Below are positions 39,691-49,466 of a stretch of DNA of 64,000 bases, in pieces. The position numbers were made by a program, and so were the translations under genes. This DNA is from Rhynchopus sp. YZ270_cl-10 (lineage: Eukaryota; Euglenozoa; Diplonemea; Diplonemida; Diplonemidae). The notes beneath the pieces are model-generated. The model saw only the letters and a list, made by a program, of their open reading frames with translations. It searched no databases and was not told the origin of the DNA. Position 1 is the first letter of the stretch. Every line of letters starts with the position of its first letter. The DNA lies in the NCBI GenBank assembly GCA_964035575.1, contig OZ037837.1, forward strand, positions 1,178,001-1,242,000. The letters run 5' to 3'.

Positions 39691-40076
39691 AGCTTTGGAT
39701 GATGTGTTGCCCCTTTGCGGGCACCTCTGTTTTTCCAATATCTGCTGTTTACTTTGTGCTGTGCTATTATATTTTTCACCTGATTTTTCGCACTTCTTCT
39801 CTTTTCTCCATGACAAAAACCCCTGTGTACACAATCAGGCCTCAGGATACAACACGGAAACAGCGAAAAGAACGAAAACCCCATCACCCACCCCACCCCC
39901 ACCTCACTGGTGGCAGTATTGTGATAATTGCCCAATCATAGTACTAAATATACATCACAATACGTTTACATTGTGTTATGTATTATGGCCAATCAGCACA
40001 ATGCAGCTACCACTACACACAACCCCCCCCTGCCCCCCCACCCCTTTCTAGAACCATTTACACATACAGCACCGCT

Positions 40077-41357
40077 ATGAAACGATGTACAGCACTCCTT
40101 CTTGGCAGGCACCAATACCCTGCCTTCACGCAGCTACGGAGGAGGTACGCCCGCGTCTGGGAAGCGGACCAGGACGTAGCCCCGACCACAACCACGGACG
40201 CAGTCGCATGCTTGGAGGATAATGTACGGCGGTGGCTTGCAGCTCCGAGTATGCGGATGCTGCATGAGTGTCTGGAAGGGGCGACACCCAAAACAGTTGA
40301 GGTGGTGATGACGATGTGTGATGAGGTGGGGTGGTGCCTGGGTGACATAGAGTTAGAAGCGTTGTTGAGAGTGCCAATGCATGTGGCAGGGCTGGCTGAG
40401 TTTGGGGTGGCGGTCGAGCGTGGTGGGCATGCTCTAGGGGAGCGCAGCGCTCTTCGTCTGCTGCGCGTATTGAGTGAAGCAGGGGCCACCGAATACGCAT
40501 CAGTACGATGCAAAGCGGGCTACGCTGCAGCCAGAGTCATGCAGCACGCCGCATCCCACGGTGTCGCTGTGCCACCCAACATCGTTCTCGAGGTCTTTGA
40601 CCTTGTGGGACACACCCTCGATCTTGACTTGGTCCTCGCTCTACCACAACGCGAATCACTCTCCGCACAATTCAAACCTACGATGTATGAACGTCTCATG
40701 ACGCTTGCCAACGCAACGCAACGCTATGCGGATACGTTACAACTCTTTGATGAATGCCTGACACACTGCGAAGCTAACGACAAGGTCTGCAGCCGTGCTG
40801 TCCTTGCGCTCTGCCGCACCACTGCACTGCCGCCTTTGTCTGTTTTGGACGCAGTCTCGCTTCGTTGCAACGCCGTTGGAGTGCTGTCGTACAGCGCAGC
40901 GCTGTCTGAGGCCGACACTTTGTCAGGTGCGTTAGACGTGGCACGGCGTATGCAAGCTCGTGGATCTGCACCTGATGTGACCGCAATGCAAGCATTAGTG
41001 CTGCGTGCTCTGGAGGAGGGGTGTGTGGATGAGGCGGAGCGATGGTATGAGAAGGTTCTTACAGCTGCAGCACCTCGGCCACAGATGTTGATGTCTTTCA
41101 TGGAGGTGTGCGCACGGAAGTGCGAGAAGGCAGAGGATCGCTACATGACCCTGGCAGAATCCTGCTTCGACGTTCTGCTCGCAGAGTTGACGCCACTCAA
41201 GCGAGACCGCAAGGCAGTTCTTCCCCGTGCCGGTGTCTTCCTATGTCGCCTCTACGCTAAGTATGGTATGCACGATGACGCACGATGTACAGACGCAAAG
41301 ATCGATGCGTTTCTCAACACAGTACGCGGTTATCATCACGCCAAGCTTGCGCGGTGA
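40077..41357 (+). CDS. PPR-like protein, probably mitochondrial
   Basis: 426 residues from the ATG at 40077; an in-frame ATG at 39978 would add 33 residues of Pro/Tyr-rich sequence. I prefer 40077 because it exposes MKRCTALLLGRHQYPAFTQLRRRYARVW, a basic, Arg-rich, acid-free start typical of a mitochondrial targeting peptide. The rest is all-helical with 35-residue pentatricopeptide-like units, clearest at about 275-385: SYSAALSEADTLSGALDVARRMQARGSAPDVTAMQALVLRALEEG and CVDEAERWYEKVLTAAAPRPQ. PPR proteins bind organelle RNA and act in its processing, stability or translation. The N-terminal half shows only weak repeats. No intron. Target RNA unknown. Confidence 0.75.
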   Translation: MKRCTALLLGRHQYPAFTQLRRRYARVWEADQDVAPTTTTDAVACLEDNVRRWLAAPSMRMLHECLEGATPKTVEVVMTMCDEVGWCLGDIELEALLRVPMHVAGLAEFGVAVERGGHALGERSALRLLRVLSEAGATEYASVRCKAGYAAARVMQHAASHGVAVPPNIVLEVFDLVGHTLDLDLVLALPQRESLSAQFKPTMYERLMTLANATQRYADTLQLFDECLTHCEANDKVCSRAVLALCRTTALPPLSVLDAVSLRCNAVGVLSYSAALSEADTLSGALDVARRMQARGSAPDVTAMQALVLRALEEGCVDEAERWYEKVLTAAAPRPQMLMSFMEVCARKCEKAEDRYMTLAESCFDVLLAELTPLKRDRKAVLPRAGVFLCRLYAKYGMHDDARCTDAKIDAFLNTVRGYHHAKLAR

Positions 41358-41956
41358 AGAAGAAAAGGAAGAAGAACGGAAAAAAATAATAAAATATGGA
41401 GAAAATATATGGCATGGTTTGGTACTCCCTCTGGCTTATGCTGGCCCTTTGTTGCTGCTAAGGGATGGGGGTAAACCCTCCAGAGGCTGAGGTTGTGGGA
41501 GGAGGAGGGGGAGGGGTGACACCCGGTGTCTCGAAGTGTACGTAGCCTAACCCCGTCGAGAGTCGTGAAGAATGATAAAAGAATGAGTGGAGCACATCCT
41601 CTGGTGTCTTATCACTACGGGTTTTTGATAAAACAACTTGTTGTCAATTCTAAAAAAAGATTGGGAGGCAAGCGCTTCGGGCAAACAAAAAACGGATTGA
41701 AAAAAAAGACAGAATCGTGCTTGTTTTCTTTGTTAACCACAACAACCGTACTTCAGTTTTTCAGATGGGTTTACGGGTGTGCGAGCTACGGAGAGAGGCT
41801 TTCAGAATGAACTCATCTGCGCAGGGGAGAGGCCAGAGATGAGGGGTCTGTGGGTGTGCCTTTGTGTTGGTCCATGGGATGCCCGGGTGGGGTTCTCGTT
41901 TCCATTTTTTGTGTTTATTTTTTAAAAAAATGAAGAGGGGGGTATTGAATAACACA
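41358..41956. other. Intergenic region before guanine deaminase
   Basis: No gene seen. A/T-rich with a GGAGGGGGAGGGG stretch at 41500-41517. An alternative in-frame ATG for the next gene is at 41930. Confidence 0.6.
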
Positions 41957-43372
41957 ATGCAGGTCTTCGTAGGAACGCTTGTGACACCGAACCCGAACAA
42001 GCCGGGGGTGATTGAGTGTGTGGAGGAGGCTGTGGTCTGCGTGAACGGTGCGGGTGTGATTGAGTATGTGTGGGATGCAGGCGCAGGTGTGCTGCTGTCT
42101 GCGACAGAGCTGTCTGCGGGCACAACCTGCGACGCTGTGGCGCACGATGTGGCGGCGTGCAAGGAGCACGGCACACTGCACACCATTACAGGGAAAGACT
42201 TCCTGACGTCGGGCCTTGTGGACCTGCACCACCACGCACCGCAGGAGGAGTTCACCGGCACGGCGACCGACACGGAGCTGATGGCGTGGCTCGAGCGCTA
42301 CACGTTCCCCTCGGAGATGCGCATGGAGTGCACGAAACGTGCGCTGGAGGACTACCGCCGTGTGGTGACGTCGTCGCTGCACAACGGGACGACAACGTCT
42401 GTCTACTTCGCAACCATCCACGCTGCGTCCTCCATGGTGCTTGCGGAGCAGTGCTACGAGCTGGGCCAGCGTGCGTACATCGGGAAGGTGTCGATGGACA
42501 GAGAGTCGCCGGAGGGCTACTGCGAGGAGACCGAGGCTGCGTCTGCGGCCGCTGCACAGTTCTGCACTGCAGCGATGAAGCGATTTGGGGATCTGGTGCA
42601 CCCAATTGTGACGCCACGCTTCGTGCCCACATGCTCTGAGCCGCTGCTCGAGTCTCTGGGGACCTTCCGTGCACAGCACCCGGGCCTGCTTGCGACAACA
42701 CACGTGAGCGAGAGCCTGGACCAGGTCGCCTTCGTCGCGTCGCTTGCAGAACACCACGGGGGCGAGGTGCGCGACCTGCCCATCCTCGACAGGACGGGGC
42801 TGCTGCGTGACTCCATCATTGCGCATGCTGTGTACCTCACAGACGACGAGCTGCTGCGGTGCAAGGAGGTCAACGCAGGCATTGCACACTGCCCGCTGTC
42901 GAACTGCTACTTTGGGCACACTGCGCTGCGCACCAAATACATTGTACAGGAACTGGACGTCAAGGTGGGCCTGGGCACTGATGTTGCGGGCGGCTACGAC
43001 TGCAGCATGCTGAACGCTGTACGCCACTGCGTCACGTCGTCACTCCACGTTGCCCAGATAGAAAACACAGCAGCAGTCTCGCCACTTCCCCCGAAGCACG
43101 CTATGGACTACAAGTTTGCGTTCTGGCTGGCGACTGTGGGTGGTGCACAGGTGTTGCAGAGGGACGACCTGGGTGCCATAGTCGCAGGCCGTCAGTTCGA
43201 CGCCATCCACGTCAACTCACAGGCAGCACCCTACCGCTTCTACGTGCGCGAGCAGGACACCCTGATGGACATCTTCCAGAAGTGGGTCAACCTTGGGGAT
43301 GACAGACACATCGCCCGCGTGTGGGTTGCAGGCAAGCAGGTAGTAGGGGAAGGGAAGCACACAGCCCCCTAG
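41957..43372 (+). CDS. Guanine deaminase
   Basis: 471 residues from the ATG at 41957 (MQVFVGTLVTPN); starting at 41930 adds nine residues. The protein converts guanine to xanthine and ammonia in purine breakdown and belongs to the metal-dependent amidohydrolases. Motifs in order: FLTSGLVDLHHHAPQ with the zinc-binding H91-x-H93, WLERYTFPSE, NGTTTSVYFATIH, GQRAYIGKVSMD, VTPRFVPTCS, THVSES, IAHAVYLTDDEL, AHCPLSN, the zinc Asp motif GLGTDVAGGYDCSML, and the C-terminal LGDDRHIARVWVAGKQVV. Length matches eukaryotic guanine deaminase (about 450-480). No targeting signal, so probably cytosolic. Single exon and intact; the best identified enzyme in the window. Confidence 0.95.
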   Translation: MQVFVGTLVTPNPNKPGVIECVEEAVVCVNGAGVIEYVWDAGAGVLLSATELSAGTTCDAVAHDVAACKEHGTLHTITGKDFLTSGLVDLHHHAPQEEFTGTATDTELMAWLERYTFPSEMRMECTKRALEDYRRVVTSSLHNGTTTSVYFATIHAASSMVLAEQCYELGQRAYIGKVSMDRESPEGYCEETEAASAAAAQFCTAAMKRFGDLVHPIVTPRFVPTCSEPLLESLGTFRAQHPGLLATTHVSESLDQVAFVASLAEHHGGEVRDLPILDRTGLLRDSIIAHAVYLTDDELLRCKEVNAGIAHCPLSNCYFGHTALRTKYIVQELDVKVGLGTDVAGGYDCSMLNAVRHCVTSSLHVAQIENTAAVSPLPPKHAMDYKFAFWLATVGGAQVLQRDDLGAIVAGRQFDAIHVNSQAAPYRFYVREQDTLMDIFQKWVNLGDDRHIARVWVAGKQVVGEGKHTAP

Positions 43373-43507
43373 CCCAGTTGTGTGTCCCATGAACGAAACG
43401 TGGGGCAAGAGAGAGGATCTTTAGTGGGTGCTATCCGGGGCTGTGGGGGAGGAGACGAAGAGTGAAGTGAGGGGTATCTTCAGTGGATTTGTATTGATGT
43501 TGTATAT

Positions 43508-43625
43508 CAGATGTCAACCACGAAAATGGATGCAGGACTGCATGGTTGGGTGTCCACCCGGTGCGTCGGTCATGTACCGAAGGTGCACTGTCACGAGAGG
43601 GCTTTGTATTCCAAGTCAAATTATG
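43508..43625 (+). repeat. Composite dispersed repeat (leader plus element B)
   Basis: CAACCACGAAAATGGATGC, GGACTGCATGGTTGGGTGTC, then CACTGTCACGAGAGGGCTTT and GTATTCCAAGTCAA. This is the fullest copy; compare 7773-7870 and 55640-55755. Confidence 0.65.
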
Positions 43626-43970
43626 TGTTCTGGGTGCTAGTGATTGTTACCCCCGTTTTAGAATCAACAGAGAGAATGTGTACGTTAAGATTTCTTTGTT
43701 TATGGTGTCGAGACAAAAAAACCAAGTTTTCAAAAAAAAAAGGCATTTTGCATTTTGTACACTATTTGTCACGTGCCCACCCTTTTGTCATATCTACCCT
43801 TTTGTGTTGTGATGGAGTGTGGGAGGAGGAGGGGCAGTGGGTGGGGTGGGTGGAGTGTATGTGCCGTAGGTGCACCGCCCTCGTGGCACACATGGGTCAT
43901 TCCGAAAGCACTCACCACAACACAACCACAGCAGCACAACTAACGAAGCAATAACAGCAACACTGTTTCC

Positions 43971-44136
43971 ATGGATAGACATGAAAAGGAGTTCCGTGTG
44001 TCTAGCTTCGGCGAACGGCCACCTTCCAAGTTCACATCCAAGCTGGCACGTCTTCTCTTCTGGCATGCTCTCCGTTCACATCACGTAGCGACTGCACTTG
44101 CTGCAACAACCGGCAGCGAATCTGTGCAGCGCAGAC
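43971..44136 (+). other. Possible small exon of unknown gene
   Basis: ATG at 43971 opens 55 codons of protein-like sequence (MDRHEKEFRVSSFGERPPSK, FTSKLARLLFWHALRSHHVA), ending at a good donor CAGAC/GTGAGT at 44137; an acceptor TGTGCTGCAG ends at 44209. Splicing there does not join in frame to the B-box ATG at 44300, so it would be a short upstream frame or a separate gene. Weak. Confidence 0.25.
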
Positions 44137-44299
44137 GTGAGTGCCGTAGTGGCGGTTACTTCCTGGGGGAGACGATCAGCCTCTCACTCACCTTTCCTGT
44201 GTGCTGCAGTCTTGAACGCACACTCTGTTTCCATCCCATGCCACCCACCCAACCCTTCCAGACACCCCTGCACCCTCCCACCTCTCCGAAACACACAAC

Positions 44300-45667
44300 A
44301 TGGTGTCTGACACGCAGCCCACCGCACCACAGATGCCGAGCTGTGAGAACTGTGGCGTGCCTGCACAGCTGCAGTGCGGGGTCTGCATGGAGCTGTTCTT
44401 CTGCGACACACCTGCGTGCTATGACGCTTGCCATGCAAGGCCACGTGACCGTGAGGCACATCGCGCTTCTGTGACTGCGTACGGGACGTCGTCGAAGTGT
44501 GCACATCACCCCGACCAAGTGCTATGCCTCGTTTGTGTAGACCCTGCGTGTGGAGACGCGTTGATCTGCATGCGTTGTGACAAGTGCGACACACATGCGG
44601 GACACAAGACAGTCGACATCACGGACTACATGAAACGTCAGTGCAACATCCTCCACTCGCACGTGGCAGACCTGACAACACGGCGGATTGCTGCAAAGGA
44701 GACGTGCCATGTGCTTGAGGCACACCCACCCACGGAAGGCAGGTACAAAGACCTTCTCCTGCAGACACACGTCGGGCACCTCGTGATGCGTGAGGATGTG
44801 TCGCGCAGCGAAGTCGTGTGTGAGGAAGAGGTGGCACGGAGCTTCCTCACACAGGCACTCAGTCGTGAAGGGGAGGTGTGTGCGCTGAAGACGTTTGTTG
44901 CGAAGGCAGGACACATGATTGCTGAGTGCGAAGCGGTGTGCCAGCTTGGGGACGACCAGGTGTTGCGTGCGGTCACAGAGTCGCAGGTTGTTGTGCGGAG
45001 CATCAACAGCATGGCAGCGAGTGGAGACCGCCACCGCCTTGTGGGTGCTGCATATCCAACGTTTTCCCTGAAGCGGTCTGTTTCAAACGTGCACAACGCC
45101 CTTGCCCAGATAATGGCGAGTTTGCCACTTTTTGGTGATGGTTTCCCGTCAGGTGCAGCAGGGTTCCCGTCGTTTGCCCCGAGCTGCAGTGCTGCTGGTG
45201 CAGCGTCCTCAAGCGCCGCAGCAACTGGTGGTTTCCCATCGTTTGCAGCAAGCTCGTCCAGCGCAACAGGGGGCTTCCCGTCGTTCGGCCCCAGTAGTGG
45301 AAACACATCAACAGCGACAGCAACAACAGCAGGCTCCTCAAGCGCTGCAGCAGGTGGTTTCCCCTTCACTGCGAATAGGTCCGCATCAGCGAAAGGTGGC
45401 TTCCCTTCGTTTGCAGCATCAACAGAAGCAGCAGCCTCCAGCACGACAGGGGGGTTCCCTTCCTTCTCTGCATCCAGTTCATCTGCACCTGCAGGCGGAG
45501 GGTTCCCTGCATTTGCCCCTAGTACCACAACAGCAGCTTCAAGCGCAACAGGCGGTGTCGCTTCATTTGCAGCCTCGTCTGGGCTTAGCTTTGGAACATC
45601 CCCTACTGAGACTGCACCGCCTTCCGTCACCCCAGCTGTCGCAGCAACAGGCTGCACCCACAGTTGA
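44300..45667 (+). CDS. B-box zinc finger protein with GFPSF repeats
   Basis: 455 residues from the ATG at 44300. Residues about 15-55 hold a first Cys/His finger (CENCGVPAQLQCGVCMELFFC, then CYDACHARPRDREAH). Residues about 66-110 are a B-box type 2 finger (CAHHPDQVLCLVCVD, ICMRCDKCDTHAGHKTVDI). A helical, partly coiled-coil region follows to about 265. This is the order of TRIM-like proteins without RING. The C-terminal part (about 274-435) is a low-complexity repeat of GGFPSFA separated by Ser/Ala/Thr runs, resembling FG-type disordered repeats. The first 265 residues are about as in the gene at 59613, where UBL-LRR follows instead. Just past the stop, in another frame (45660-45809), a relic of an LRR end is readable, so the GFPSF block replaced or interrupted an LRR part. 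Confidence 0.82.
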   Translation: MVSDTQPTAPQMPSCENCGVPAQLQCGVCMELFFCDTPACYDACHARPRDREAHRASVTAYGTSSKCAHHPDQVLCLVCVDPACGDALICMRCDKCDTHAGHKTVDITDYMKRQCNILHSHVADLTTRRIAAKETCHVLEAHPPTEGRYKDLLLQTHVGHLVMREDVSRSEVVCEEEVARSFLTQALSREGEVCALKTFVAKAGHMIAECEAVCQLGDDQVLRAVTESQVVVRSINSMAASGDRHRLVGAAYPTFSLKRSVSNVHNALAQIMASLPLFGDGFPSGAAGFPSFAPSCSAAGAASSSAAATGGFPSFAASSSSATGGFPSFGPSSGNTSTATATTAGSSSAAAGGFPFTANRSASAKGGFPSFAASTEAAASSTTGGFPSFSASSSSAPAGGGFPAFAPSTTTAASSATGGVASFAASSGLSFGTSPTETAPPSVTPAVAATGCTHS

Positions 45668-45809
45668 CCTGAGTGCATTACAACGCGTTAACAGGACTGG
45701 GAACATGTTACTTGGCAACTGCCCATCGCTGAAGACTGTGGATGGACAGGACATGTGTAGCTATGCTGTATACAATGTTCTACCAGAGCACTTGCGCCAT
45801 TTTTCTTGA
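45660..45809 (+). pseudogene. Out-of-frame remnant of an LRR C-terminus
   Basis: VDLSALQRVNRTGNMLLGNC followed by PSLKTVDGQDMCSYAVYNVL, ending at a TGA at 45807-45809. It matches the end of the 59613 gene (VDLGGLQAVTHTGGLFLDKC, PSLKTLHGKDKCSSVVLSKL). CACCCACAG directly before it could be an acceptor, so an alternative spliced C-terminus is possible; otherwise it is a relic. Confidence 0.6.
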
Positions 45810-46261
45810 AACCAGGTTATTTTACTACTTTTTGCCACATACTTGGGTAAGGTGGGAAGGGGAAGAGAACACAACCACCAAGCACTTTTGCAGGTTATCA
45901 AGTGTTCCTTGATAACTTTTTTTCCCCCCACTTTTTTTTGGGTTGATGGGGACAACCATCACAACGAGACCGCACATAAAAAGGAAAGATCTGTTACATT
46001 ATATCTAGAAGCCCCCTCTCCCCTCCCTCCCACGGCCTCTCCCTCTCCCCTCCTCTCTCCCCCACGATCCTTCAGATGCCCAAGCACACGAGGCTTGCGT
46101 CATGTTCCTAACTTATGCTTATTTTAGACGTATGCACACAAGTGGCATATTTGTGCAAACTTTGCCCTCATCACCTTCAGCACTTCATGCAATCGCAAAT
46201 CTGTAATCAAGTCAAATATTTAAAGAAGAAAGAAGAAAAATGGTAGATTCTTAGAAGCAAA

Positions 46262-46345
46262 CAACAAACAACCTGTTTTTTTATCCTCCCCGTTTTTTTG
46301 TCCTTTGCAACAAGCAAAGAGGAACGAGTCTCTCGAGAATTTTTT
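46262..46345 (+). repeat. Dispersed element C, copy 3
   Basis: CAAGCAAAGAGGAACGAG, then TCTCTCGAGAATTTTTTT, preceded by a T/C-rich stretch. Confidence 0.6.
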
Positions 46346-46542
46346 TATGGTTTACCGAATATCAGCAGGGGTGGCTTGGCTGCGCTTGGGCGTTCTTTTG
46401 GGTTTGGGGCACGGTGCACTGGGTGGGCTGGTGGGCGGGATCGCAGGAGGGAGACGTCGTTGTCGGAGGACACAGGTGCAGGGCACGTTGTGTGGTAGTG
46501 CAGCACGACTGGTTCTGGCTCGATGTGCAGTGTGTTGTCGTT

Positions 46543-46666
46543 GTGGTGATGCTGGGGTGGAACAGGGACGTGCCCAGCCATGGGGTGCTTTCGTGCATTT
46601 GTCTGGCACCTCGGCTTGCCGTGGTTGCAGCACGAGAGCACCTTTGGCGTTCTTGCTTGCGTGGGG
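46543..46666 (+). repeat. Shared upstream block D, copy 4
   Basis: Nearly identical to 17126-17260 over GTGATGCTGGGGTGGAAC, AGGGACGTGCCCAGCCATGG and CACGAGAGCACCTTTGGCG; 525 bases before the ATG at 47068. Confidence 0.65.
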
Positions 46667-47067
46667 CGGTGCTGTGCGAACGTGGCTGCATACATTGATG
46701 ACTGCCACCCTGCTTTCCCGTGCGTGCCTTCGTGCACAACAGGAAATGGGGTGGGTGGGTCGGTGGCAGTGCTGCTTGCACCAACACGACATGCACACTA
46801 TGTTTGGACAGCTCACACATTCGCACGGTGCGCTCACCAATGGGGGTGCTCTTCCGCACCACCTCTATGCAGACCTGAGCTCTCTGCTCTTCACTAAAAA
46901 TGACTCTACCGCAGGACTAGACTCACTGCACCACACCAGCACACTGGGAACCTCCCATTGAGTCCTGCCACTATGCCGTGCACATTTGCCCCACTCACCC
47001 CAGCCCCCACCCACCCCACTACCCCACATCCACACCACCCACACCACCCCAGGCAGGCCTAGTGACG

Positions 47068-49029
47068 ATGGGACGGCTCATCTTCACCTTCACCGCGCTC
47101 CTAGCCGTAGGTGTGTCGCATGCAGAACGGCTCTACTTCCTCACGGAGAAGGGCCTCTCCTCCGTTCTGACCTCAGGTGACGAGCGGGAGGACTACAACG
47201 AATGGTCTGGGGCGAGCGCACACTGTTCACACGACGCACGCGGGCTGGGCATCGATGAGATTGAGGGCTGGGCGAGCGTCACCTGCGGGAACGAATTCTT
47301 CAAGGCAAACTTTGCGGAGGACCCGAACGCGCCGTTTGAGCTGATCGACTTTGGCCCGCAGGTGAAGGACTCGCAGGGCTTCTACGGGACGGCGATCAAC
47401 ACCGACACACACACTGCGTACGTCGCGTCCTACGAAAGCTCCTCCACCTTCAACGGCTGGAAGGTGCGCGGCAACTACCTCCGCGGCTGCACCACCGTCA
47501 CGAGCGAGACCTACTGCGTGGAGAAGGGCCCATGCTACTGGATCAACGACAAATGCCTCGTCAAGGACAAATACACATACAAATCCCTCAAGACCGCTGC
47601 CGGCCCTGTCGGTGGCGGCCTCTACGCAGACGAGGACAACGTTGTCTGGCTCTCCTACAACCTCCCGACAGGCACCGGCACGGAAGGCGGAGGCTACGTC
47701 GGGGCCAAGAAGGACTCCAAGGAGGTATACTACCCTCACGTCCACGACACATTCCCGGAGGGAAACTACGGGAATCAGGACATTGGGTACCCGCAGATGA
47801 TCAACGACGCGCTGTACGTCTGCTCGCAGACAGAGGACTCCACCGATCTCTATAAATTCGACGCCACGCACGACCCAGAGTTGGTCATTCCCGATCTTCC
47901 TAAGTTCCGTGGGACCTACATCGGTGCGGATCGGCCGATTAGACAGCCGTCCTTCGCAGTGATTGATGCCGATCGCATTTTGCAGGTCAACAGCGCAGGC
48001 ATCGATGAGTACAGTCTGTCGACACACCTTTTCCAGACGGTCATATCCGAACGCAACATCGGCCCGCTTTTCTACCGTCTGCTCCCAAAGAAGAAGACTT
48101 TGGTGCCTGGGGACACACCATCACCCACAGAGGCACCGCCAACACCAGCACCACCCACCACCGCTGCGCCCACCAGAAAGCCGGGCACCATTTTCTTCGA
48201 CACCGCCGTACCAACGGACGCACCGCCGACTAATCTTCCGGCAGGCAAGACCCTCGCGCCCCCTGTTTTCCCTGGTATCCCTCTCCCTCCTGGTGAAACA
48301 TTAGCGCCTGGGGCTACTTTGGTTCCAGGTACAGCTCAACCTGGTGCAGCCGCGGGGGGAGTGACAACAGACCCGGTACAGGGCACAGAGGAGGAGGAGA
48401 AGAAGGATGATGGGGTAGGCATCGAGGTAGTGTTGATCATTGTCGGGGCAGCGTTGTTGTGTATGTCGTTGGGGCTGTTGGCAGGGTTTGTGTTGTGCAA
48501 GAAGAAGCCGCCTCCGCAGACACCTGCCCCTTTGGTGGAAGCTGTCGCCCCAGCTCCGGTTTTATATGAGGCGAAGGAGGCGGGGTTGCCGGAGTCTCCT
48601 ACTAGCGTGCCGCCGAGTCCGCATTGGTTGCCTCTGTCGGATAGAAATTTTTCGGATTGTCCGTCGTTGATTCAGACGTGTGAGTTGTCTGTGATCGCGC
48701 AGATGAGAAGCCCTGCAGGAGATGTGAGGCATCAAAGCGAAAGTTTTGCGGAGATTACGTCTGCAGGGGCAGGGAGAGGAAGTCTGCAGTCGAGCAGCAT
48801 GCAGTCTGGGAGTTACGCACCGCCGCGTCGGAGATCTGCGACACATGCCCAGCACTTTGGAGAGCTTAGTCCTACCACCTCGCACCACAGTGTGCCGCTA
48901 GTGCCAAGGGCAAACTCACCCCCCTCCCTCTTCACCCCAAAAGAACGCTTCAATTCCGTCCACGACAAAGCAAAGCACCATACACACCACAACAGACACA
49001 CCATTTCCACGGCGACCTTGAGTGTATAG
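47068..49029 (+). CDS. Type I membrane protein with Pro/Thr stalk
   Basis: 653 residues from the ATG at 47068. Residues 1-19 (MGRLIFTFTALLAVGVSHA) are a signal peptide with a clear cleavage site. The ectodomain (about 20-345) is rich in aromatic and Gly residues with several Cys (for example RGCTTVTSETYCVEKGPCYW) and repeated strand-like segments (GLYADEDNVVWLSYNLP, QPSFAVIDADRILQVNSAG), suggesting a beta-propeller-like fold, which I cannot name. A Pro/Thr/Ala stalk with PT repeats (about 352-430) is probably O-glycosylated. One membrane helix lies at about 453-476 (VVLIIVGAALLCMSLGLLAGFVL), followed by KKK and a Ser/Pro-rich cytoplasmic tail of about 175 residues with a His/Lys-rich end. A surface receptor or adhesion protein is likely; the ligand is unknown. 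Confidence 0.85.
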   Translation: MGRLIFTFTALLAVGVSHAERLYFLTEKGLSSVLTSGDEREDYNEWSGASAHCSHDARGLGIDEIEGWASVTCGNEFFKANFAEDPNAPFELIDFGPQVKDSQGFYGTAINTDTHTAYVASYESSSTFNGWKVRGNYLRGCTTVTSETYCVEKGPCYWINDKCLVKDKYTYKSLKTAAGPVGGGLYADEDNVVWLSYNLPTGTGTEGGGYVGAKKDSKEVYYPHVHDTFPEGNYGNQDIGYPQMINDALYVCSQTEDSTDLYKFDATHDPELVIPDLPKFRGTYIGADRPIRQPSFAVIDADRILQVNSAGIDEYSLSTHLFQTVISERNIGPLFYRLLPKKKTLVPGDTPSPTEAPPTPAPPTTAAPTRKPGTIFFDTAVPTDAPPTNLPAGKTLAPPVFPGIPLPPGETLAPGATLVPGTAQPGAAAGGVTTDPVQGTEEEEKKDDGVGIEVVLIIVGAALLCMSLGLLAGFVLCKKKPPPQTPAPLVEAVAPAPVLYEAKEAGLPESPTSVPPSPHWLPLSDRNFSDCPSLIQTCELSVIAQMRSPAGDVRHQSESFAEITSAGAGRGSLQSSSMQSGSYAPPRRRSATHAQHFGELSPTTSHHSVPLVPRANSPPSLFTPKERFNSVHDKAKHHTHHNRHTISTATLSV

Positions 49030-49433
49030 GGGGTTTTAAAAAAAAAGTGTGGAGGTTGGACGCTACGTGGTTGTCAATTTTTCAATGTTTTTTTGGGTGG
49101 TTATTGGTGTGTTGGAATATGGGGGGCTAAGAAAACCGACTAAGGATTCAAAGAAAGTTTTTGGGGGCTTAACTAAAAAGGCGCCTCGGCAGCGTTAAAG
49201 TGACGAGAGTGACCAAGTAAGCGATATTTTTCTTTAAATTTGGTTGAATTGTATTATTGATGTATTGGAAAGGTGTTTGTAATTATTGTTGTTTTGTTTT
49301 GTTTTGTTTTGTTTTTGATTTTTTGATTTTTTTGTTTTTTTGATTTTTTGATTTTTTGTTTTTTATGTAGTATGGTGGAGTACAGCCTCGGGAGGGTGTC
49401 TACTCGATAGTACAACCAAGTTTTCAAGAAGAG

Positions 49434-49466
<33 letters not shown>

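Larger units (their letters stand above)
38587..39910 (+). repeat. Segmental duplication, right copy
   Basis: Matches 27937-29270 including block D, the NTF2-like gene and element A. It differs by small indels in the upstream part and a few changes after 39700. The two copies flank the UBL-LRR gene and its LINE, about 10.65 kb apart in direct orientation. Confidence 0.85.
43373..44299. other. Intergenic region with composite repeat and an exon-like stretch
   Basis: 43508-43625 is the composite element B repeat. 43971-44136 reads as a possible first exon. The last 40 bases are the leader shared with the other B-box loci. Confidence 0.55.
45810..47067. other. Intergenic region before the membrane protein gene
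   Basis: No gene seen. Holds a degenerate element A at 46075-46115, element C copy 3 at 46262-46345 and block D at 46543-46666, then a C/A-rich leader before the ATG. Confidence 0.55.
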
